Below are positions 5,477-9,519 of a DNA stretch of 9,519 nt, in pieces. This DNA is from Gemmataceae bacterium (GTDB taxonomy: Bacteria > Planctomycetota > Planctomycetia > Gemmatales > Gemmataceae). Position numbers and translations under genes: made by a program. The notes under the pieces are model-generated. The model was not told the DNA's origin. It saw only the letters and a list, made by a program, of their open reading frames with translations, and did no database searches. The number at the start of each line of letters is the position of its first letter. Position 1 is the first letter of the stretch. The stretch spans positions 1-9,519 of the forward strand of contig JADLBT010000082.1 in assembly GCA_020847555.1 (NCBI GenBank). The letters are read 5' to 3'.

Positions 5477-7198
5477 TCACTCCTGGTAGAGCGCCTCCAA
5501 CTCGGTCCTGTACCGGGAAAACACGACGGAGCGCCGCAGCTTGAGGCTGACGGTCAGCTCCTCCGCCGCCACGGTGAAAGGCCGCGGCAGCACCACGAAC
5601 TTCCGAACCTGCTCCCAGCCTGCCACGTCCGCCAGCGCGGCCTCGATGCGCCGCCGGAGCAGGTCAACCACCGCCGGATGGCGGGCCAGCTCTTCCGGGG
5701 GGGCCAGGGGCCAGGAGCCAGGGGCGCCGGAAGAAGCGCCGTCTGCTGCTTTCCCGTCCCCTCCGCCCCTCGCCTCTTGCCCCGGCAAGAGCCTGCGCAC
5801 GTTGTCCCAGTGCGGCACGACCAGAGCCGTCAGGAAGTTACGCCCCTCGCCGTGGATCACCGCCTGATCGATGCAGTCGTCCGCCAGCAGCAGGCCCTCG
5901 AGATAGGTCGGGACCACCTTCTTGCCGTTGGACAGCACCAGCAACTCCTTTTTCCGGCCGGTGATCGTCAGAAACCCCTCCTCGTCCAAACTCCCCAGGT
6001 CGCCTGTGTACAGCCAGCCGTCGCGGATCGCGTCCGCGGTCGCCTGGGGGTTGTTCCAGTACCCTTTCATCACATGCGGGCCGCGCGTCAGCACCTCGCC
6101 GTCGGGAGCGATCTCGACCTCGACTCCCGGAATCGGCTGGCCGACGCTCGCCAGCTTGTAGTGCGCCTTGCGGTTGAACGAGATGACCGGCGAACTCTCC
6201 GTCAGCCCGTACCCCTGCAGGACCAGCAGTCCGGCCGCCTCGAACACCTGCGCCACGGCCACCGGCAGGGCGGCGCCGCCGGACCCCAGCCAGTCGATGC
6301 GCGGGCCGAAGACCGCCCGCAGCCTCCGCCCCTGCTCCTGCGGGTCGGGGCAGCCGACCGCGGCCAGCAATTTTTCATGGAAGCGCGGCACGCACGAGAG
6401 GTGCGTCGGCTCGATCTCACGCAGGTTCTCCACCACCGTCTCGGCGGACTCGGCCAGGCACAGCGGTACGCCCGCGACGAGGCTCAGGTAGTGGTCCACC
6501 GTGCGGGCGTAGATGTGGCTGAACGGCAGCCAGCAGAGCAGAACCGCGTCGGCCCCACGCGGGGCCGCCTGGTCGCAGGCGATGGCGTTGCTGAGCAGGT
6601 TGCCGTGCGTCAGCATCACCCCCTTGGGGTTGCCGGTGGTCCCCGACGTATACATGATCGTCGCCAGGTCGTCCGGCCCGACGGCGCCGCTGCGCTCCTC
6701 CACCTCGGCGCGCAGGCGAGGCAGAGCGGCCCGGCCGCGCTGCAGGAAGCCGGCCCACGAAAAGGCGTCCGGCCCGGCCGCTCCGCGGTCGAAGACGACG
6801 ACGCCCAGCAGGTCGGGCAGTTCGGCGCGCACCTGACGGACCTTGGCGAGCTGTCCGGCGTTGGAGACGAACAGCCACCGACACCCGGCGTCGGCGAGCT
6901 GGTAGTGGATCTGCCGGGCGGACAGCGGGGCGTGTGGCGGGACGTTGACGGCGCCGGCGGCCAGCAGGCCCATGTCGGCGATCAGCCATTCGACGCTGTT
7001 CTCGCCGAGGAGTCCGATCCGGTCGCCGGGGCGGATCCCGGCCTCGACGAGGGCGGCGGCGCAGGCCAGGGCGTGGTTGTGATAGTCCGCAAAGCTGAGG
7101 TCGTGATAGAGGCCGTGCCGCTTGAAGCGCACCGCGATCCTGGCGCCGAGGCGGTCGGCCTGGCGGCGGTGCAGGTCGGCGAGATTACGGTGGCCCAT
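5477..7198 (-). CDS. AMP-dependent long-chain fatty acyl-CoA synthetase / acyl-acid ligase
   Basis: The 573-residue ANL-superfamily enzyme would form an acyl-adenylate from a carboxylic acid and ATP, then an acyl thioester with CoA or a carrier protein. Visible motifs are the P-loop [17 protein letters not shown] (184-200), LPFSHIYAR (224-232), the adenylate-binding GYGLTESSP (329-337), YTGDLG (397-402), the hinge [15 protein letters not shown] (413-427) and a C-terminal SLKLRR whose K553 is the likely adenylation lysine. The order and hinge resemble bacterial FACS (FadD15-type) enzymes. Residues about 476-502, between the hinge and the last helices, are a Gly/Ala/Ser/Pro-rich insert encoded partly by tandem-repeat DNA. 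ATG 7198 ([10 protein letters not shown]) is chosen because the 78 residues upstream in frame look non-coding. No Shine-Dalgarno is clear. It is the first gene of the operon with the zinc-ribbon ACP and the EboE-like protein, and divergent from the small membrane protein. Acyl-ACP synthetase activity is possible given the neighbour. Confidence 0.92.
   Translation of the reverse strand: MGHRNLADLHRRQADRLGARIAVRFKRHGLYHDLSFADYHNHALACAAALVEAGIRPGDRIGLLGENSVEWLIADMGLLAAGAVNVPPHAPLSARQIHYQLADAGCRWLFVSNAGQLAKVRQVRAELPDLLGVVVFDRGAAGPDAFSWAGFLQRGRAALPRLRAEVEERSGAVGPDDLATIMYTSGTTGNPKGVMLTHGNLLSNAIACDQAAPRGADAVLLCWLPFSHIYARTVDHYLSLVAGVPLCLAESAETVVENLREIEPTHLSCVPRFHEKLLAAVGCPDPQEQGRRLRAVFGPRIDWLGSGGAALPVAVAQVFEAAGLLVLQGYGLTESSPVISFNRKAHYKLASVGQPIPGVEVEIAPDGEVLTRGPHVMKGYWNNPQATADAIRDGWLYTGDLGSLDEEGFLTITGRKKELLVLSNGKKVVPTYLEGLLLADDCIDQAVIHGEGRNFLTALVVPHWDNVRRLLPGQEARGGGDGKAADGASSGAPGSWPLAPPEELARHPAVVDLLRRRIEAALADVAGWEQVRKFVVLPRPFTVAAEELTVSLKLRRSVVFSRYRTELEALYQE
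5701..5728. repeat. Heptanucleotide tandem repeat inside the ligase gene
   Basis: Four consecutive seven-base units read gggccag, gggccag, gagccag and gggcgcc. On the coding strand they encode part of a Gly/Ala/Pro/Trp stretch in the C-terminal region of the ligase. Similar short ccagg-type tandem repeats are common in GC-rich intergenic DNA, so this looks like repeat expansion tolerated in a surface loop. Confidence 0.55.
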
Positions 7199-7310
7199 AC
7201 TCGGTCGTCCGCAGCGTATGCACCTCGAAGTCGCGGCGGGAATCTTGTCTCTGCCCACTGTACAATGAACTGCACGCCCTGGCCACAACTCCTGACGAAC
7301 GGAGAGCCGT

Positions 7311-7607
7311 ATGGAAACCCAGGACAGCCCCCGGCGACGGGGCCGCGAAACCTTCCTGACGCTCGCGCTGACACTCGTCTTCGGCGTCGGGTTCGTGGCG
7401 GTGCTCAATTTCCTGACGTTCGGCATCCTCACTCACGTCGTCGGGGTGGTGGTGGCGATCGGGATCATCGGCACATTTCATTACCTGGTCTGGGGCCAGA
7501 CCCTCTCGGAGGAGGTTGCCGCCGAGCGCGCGGCGGAGGAACTCCGGCAGCGGCGCGCGGCCTGCGATGAGCACGTCCGCACGCCCGATCGGCCCCGGCG
7601 GTTCTGA
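7311..7607 (+). CDS. Small two-helix membrane protein of unknown function
   Basis: This 98-residue protein has a short basic N-terminus (RRRGR, 8-12), two hydrophobic helices (about 14-37 and 39-61) joined by a tight turn, the aromatic end FHYLVWG (56-62), and a charged tail (64-83) rich in Glu, Arg and Ala that could form an amphipathic helix or coiled coil. The layout predicts a hairpin in the inner membrane with both ends in the cytoplasm. ATG 7311 is supported by GGAGAG (7301-7306) four bases upstream, one of the better ribosome sites in the window. It is divergent from the ligase operon, with 112 bases between the two starts. I do not recognise a named family; the sequence looks coding because of the membrane-protein pattern and the ribosome site. 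Confidence 0.75.
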   Translation: METQDSPRRRGRETFLTLALTLVFGVGFVAVLNFLTFGILTHVVGVVVAIGIIGTFHYLVWGQTLSEEVAAERAAEELRQRRAACDEHVRTPDRPRRF

Positions 7608-7664
7608 ACGCTTATTCCCTGTTCCCCCCTGACTTCTGAGGCACTTTTCGGGCCGGGAGTGTAA

Positions 7665-7680
7665 CGCGCCCGCGGGCGCG
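7665..7680. repeat. Perfect 16-bp GC palindrome in the intergenic gap
   Basis: The sequence cgcgcccgcgggcgcg is its own reverse complement. It lies in the 119-bp gap between the small membrane protein and the oxidoreductase gene. No T-run follows, so it is not a typical intrinsic terminator. It could be an operator-like site, or a chance product of high GC. I see nothing else definite in this gap except the ribosome site at its right end. Confidence 0.4.
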
Positions 7681-7726
7681 GCGCCTCGCCGCCCATCCAT
7701 TTGCCATAACCGGAGAGGATCCACCC

Positions 7727-8752
7727 ATGCGCGCGATGGCCTTTGCCCAGCCCGGCGACGTCGAGGTTCTGCAGCTGATGGACCTGCCGATCCCGGAACC
7801 CGCCGCCGACGAGGTCCTGGTCCGAGTCAAGGCGTGTGCCCTCAATCATCTCGACCTGTGGGTGCGCAAGGGCCTGCCGGTCAAGATCCCGATGCCGCAC
7901 ATCGGCGGGTGCGAGACGGCCGGCGTGGTCGAGAAACTCGGCCAGCGCGTCCAGGGCTTCACGGTCGGGCAGCGCGTGCTGATCTCGCCGGGGCAGTGTT
8001 CGCTTGAGAGCGAGTGGTACAACCGGGGGCTCGACAGCTGCGCCGAGGACTTTCACATCCAGGGATACCAGACTCAGGGCGGCTTCGCGGAGTTCACCAC
8101 CGCGCGGGCGGTGGACCTGCTGCCGATCAGCGAGGCGTGGTCGTTCGCCGAGTGGGCGGCGGTGCCGCTGACGTTCGTGACCGCGTGGAACATGCTCCAC
8201 ACGCGGGCGGGCGTCCAGCCAAACGATCAGGTCGTCGTGTTCGGCGCGTCCAGCGGGGTCGGGACGGCGGCCATCCAGATCGCCCGGGCGGCGGGCGCCC
8301 GCGTCCTCGCCGTGGCGGGGTCCGAGGCGAAGCTGAAAAAGGCGGAGGAACTCGGGGCCGACGAACTCATCAACTACAACACCCAGGAGATCGCAAAGGA
8401 GGTCCGCAAGCGCACCGGCGGGCGTGGGGCGGACATCGTTGTCGAGCACGTCGGGGCGGCGGTCTGGGAGCAGGCGCTGCGCAGCCTCGGCAAGAACGGC
8501 CGGCTTGTGACGTGCGGCGCGACGACCGGCAGCAAGGTCGAGGTCGATCTGCGTTTCTTTTTCACCCAGCAGCACGCCATCCTCGGGGCGTACATGGGCG
8601 CCCGCCACGAGCTGGTTCAGGCTCTGCGGCTGATGGAGCGGCGCGTCCTGCGGCCGGTCATCGATTCGGTGTTTCCGCTGGAGCAGCTGCGCGAGGCTCA
8701 GCAGCGCATGGAGCGGCGCGAGATGTTCGGCAAGATCGTGGTGACGCCGTGA
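7727..8752 (+). CDS. MDR-superfamily NAD(P)-dependent oxidoreductase (zinc-type alcohol dehydrogenase / quinone oxidoreductase-like)
   Basis: The 341-residue length is normal for a medium-chain dehydrogenase/reductase. The GroES-like N-terminal domain has ALNHLDLWVRKG (38-49) and HIGGCETAGVVEKLGQRV (58-75). The Rossmann domain has VVFGASSGVGTAAIQIARAAG (starting near 170; cofactor loop GASSGVG 173-179) followed by AKLKKAEELGADELINY. FGKIVV near the end is typical of the superfamily. The structural-zinc lobe where alcohol dehydrogenases have four cysteines is shortened and keeps only C91 and C105 (GQCSLESEWYNRGLDSCAEDF region), so structural zinc is probably not bound. Substrate cannot be told. 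ATG 7727 has GGAGAGG (7712-7718) eight bases upstream. The stop at 8750-8752 is 13 bases before the Uma2 start, so the two are probably cotranscribed. Confidence 0.93.
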   Translation: MRAMAFAQPGDVEVLQLMDLPIPEPAADEVLVRVKACALNHLDLWVRKGLPVKIPMPHIGGCETAGVVEKLGQRVQGFTVGQRVLISPGQCSLESEWYNRGLDSCAEDFHIQGYQTQGGFAEFTTARAVDLLPISEAWSFAEWAAVPLTFVTAWNMLHTRAGVQPNDQVVVFGASSGVGTAAIQIARAAGARVLAVAGSEAKLKKAEELGADELINYNTQEIAKEVRKRTGGRGADIVVEHVGAAVWEQALRSLGKNGRLVTCGATTGSKVEVDLRFFFTQQHAILGAYMGARHELVQALRLMERRVLRPVIDSVFPLEQLREAQQRMERREMFGKIVVTP

Positions 8753-8765
8753 AGGAGGTGAAGCG

Positions 8766-9401
8766 ATGATCGAGGTGCCGCCGCGGCTGCGCTCCGTGGA
8801 TCTGCCGTACACGCTCCGCATTCACGGCGTGACGGAAGAGATGTTCGACGACCTCATGGACGAGGACATGAAGGCCGAACTCTTTGACGGAGTGCTGATC
8901 GTGCATTCGCCTGCCACACTCGAACACGACGACGTGACTGGATTTGTACGCGGTTTGATGGACTTCTACGCGGACGAACGAGAGTTGGGGAAGGTCTACG
9001 GCCCCGATTCCCTGGTCCACCTGGCGACCTGTCGCAAGTTCGGTCCGGACGGCTACTTTGTCCTGCAAGGCCGCGTTCCGACCAGGGACGAGAAGCAGTT
9101 CGAGGGCGCCCCGGACCTGGTTCTCGAAACGCTTTCGCCTTCCAACCGCGACTACGACCTGCACGACAAGCGCGAAGCCTACCGCAACGCTGGCGTGAGA
9201 GAGATCTGGTTCGTGGACCCGAAGAATCAGCAGATTCTCATCGACCGCAGGCGCGGCCGGCGCTACCGCGAGGAGGTGGTGACCGGCGGGCGGGCCGCCT
9301 CGGACGTGCTGAACGGCTTCTGGATCGACGTCGGCTGGCTGTGGGCGGATCCGCGGCCGAAGAAGACGGCCTGCCTGCGCGCCATCCTCGGCGCGGAGTA
9401 A
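8766..9401 (+). CDS. Uma2 family putative endonuclease (DUF820)
   Basis: The 211-residue protein has the Uma2 (PD-(D/E)XK fold) layout. Visible landmarks are AELFDGVLIVHSP (37-49, with E38), FGPDGYFV (92-99), GAPDLVLETLSPSNRDYDL (114-132) and DKREAYRNAGVREIWFVDP (134-152). D117, E121 and K135 would be the nuclease core, with E38 upstream. The family is widespread and multi-copy in cyanobacteria, planctomycetes and related groups; its biological role is unsettled, and nuclease activity is predicted from the fold. ATG 8766 has a strong GGAGGTG (8754-8760), which overlaps the spacer just after the oxidoreductase stop. The C-terminus (PRPKKTACLRAILGAE) is short and basic. No link between its function and the oxidoreductase is evident. 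Confidence 0.93.
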   Translation: MIEVPPRLRSVDLPYTLRIHGVTEEMFDDLMDEDMKAELFDGVLIVHSPATLEHDDVTGFVRGLMDFYADERELGKVYGPDSLVHLATCRKFGPDGYFVLQGRVPTRDEKQFEGAPDLVLETLSPSNRDYDLHDKREAYRNAGVREIWFVDPKNQQILIDRRRGRRYREEVVTGGRAASDVLNGFWIDVGWLWADPRPKKTACLRAILGAE

Positions 9402-9420
9402 TCGGCAGAGGGTGTCCCCT

Positions 9421-9448
9421 ATCCGAGCACGAAGCGTCAGCGAGGGAC
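9421..9448. repeat. Possible dispersed intergenic repeat copy
   Basis: The segment contains gaagcgtcagcgagggac after ccgagcac. I recall close variants of this motif (gaagcgtaagcgagggac) as scattered intergenic repeats in planctomycete genomes. Only one copy is present here, so the assignment rests on memory and not on comparison within the window. It follows the Uma2 gene and precedes the inverted repeat. Confidence 0.35.
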
Positions 9449-9477
9449 TAAAAAAAGAAGGAAAGCTCGCGGGTGGC

Positions 9478-9517
9478 GTTCCGTGGGTCAAGCGCCAGGA
9501 GACTTGACCCACGGAAC
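9478..9517. repeat. Perfect 15-bp inverted repeat with 10-base loop
   Basis: Left arm gttccgtgggtcaag (9478-9492) and right arm cttgacccacggaac (9503-9517) are exact reverse complements, separated by cgccaggaga. It is the strongest short hairpin in the window. It lies 76 bases after the Uma2 stop. No T-run can be seen because the window ends two bases later, so it may be a terminator, a dispersed palindromic element or the end of a mobile element. Confidence 0.85.
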
Positions 9518-9519
9518 AC

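Noticed and set aside
7245..7266. Promoter-like TTGTCT and TACAAT before the small membrane protein
   Set aside because: TACAAT (7261-7266) is a good -10 match but TTGTCT lies only 10 bases upstream, far short of the usual 16-18, and no -35 is seen at the proper distance.
5678..7570. 630-residue ORF on the + strand across the ligase gene
   Set aside because: It is antisense to a ligase with clear ANL motifs; its translation is rich in Arg, Gly, Gln and Val with no domain pattern, as expected from a GC-rich shadow frame.
7481..8821. 446-residue ORF on the - strand across the oxidoreductase
   Set aside because: It is antisense to a well-supported MDR gene and has no recognisable motif.
8658..9512. 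284-residue - strand ORF opposite Uma2
   Set aside because: It spans the antisense of two genes, an intergenic repeat and half of a hairpin; no domain seen.

Overview
The window is high-GC DNA with long spurious antisense ORFs. Its gene style points to a planctomycete, probably close to Gemmataceae: a Ser/Thr kinase ending in a PilZ-like domain, zinc-ribbon multi-domain membrane proteins, a zinc-ribbon-fused acyl carrier protein, a Uma2 nuclease, weak or absent Shine-Dalgarno sites, and many intergenic palindromes. This assignment is inference from family style; there is no rRNA or tRNA to confirm it.

Layout. Positions 1-557 hold no convincing intact gene: an inverted repeat cut by the left edge, then a small ORF remnant (143-469) interrupted in frame by a 144-bp nested palindromic element (291-434). 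At 558-2408 (+) is a large membrane protein with an N-terminal zinc ribbon, two copies of a helical-plus-beta-sandwich module, and a multi-helix C-terminus. It converges on a kinase with a C-terminal PilZ-like domain (2464-3648, -). Upstream of the kinase a sigma70-like promoter can be read. Next comes a three-gene minus-strand operon read right to left: a long-chain AMP-binding acyl-CoA/acyl-acid ligase (5477-7198), a zinc-ribbon-ACP fusion (4987-5397) and an EboE-like TIM-barrel protein (3742-4923). Divergent from it is a small two-helix membrane protein (7311-7607, +), then a tight pair on the + strand: an MDR-family oxidoreductase (7727-8752) and a Uma2-family putative endonuclease (8766-9401). 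The right end has a probable dispersed repeat and a perfect 15-bp inverted repeat.

How the parts may work together. The ligase could activate a carboxylic acid that is loaded on, or handed to, the dedicated carrier protein. EboE-type proteins belong to gene clusters linked to export or trafficking of small molecules, so the operon is the best candidate for an undescribed pathway here. The other canonical ebo genes are not in the window. The kinase and the modular membrane protein may be a signalling pair, but their only visible link is adjacency.
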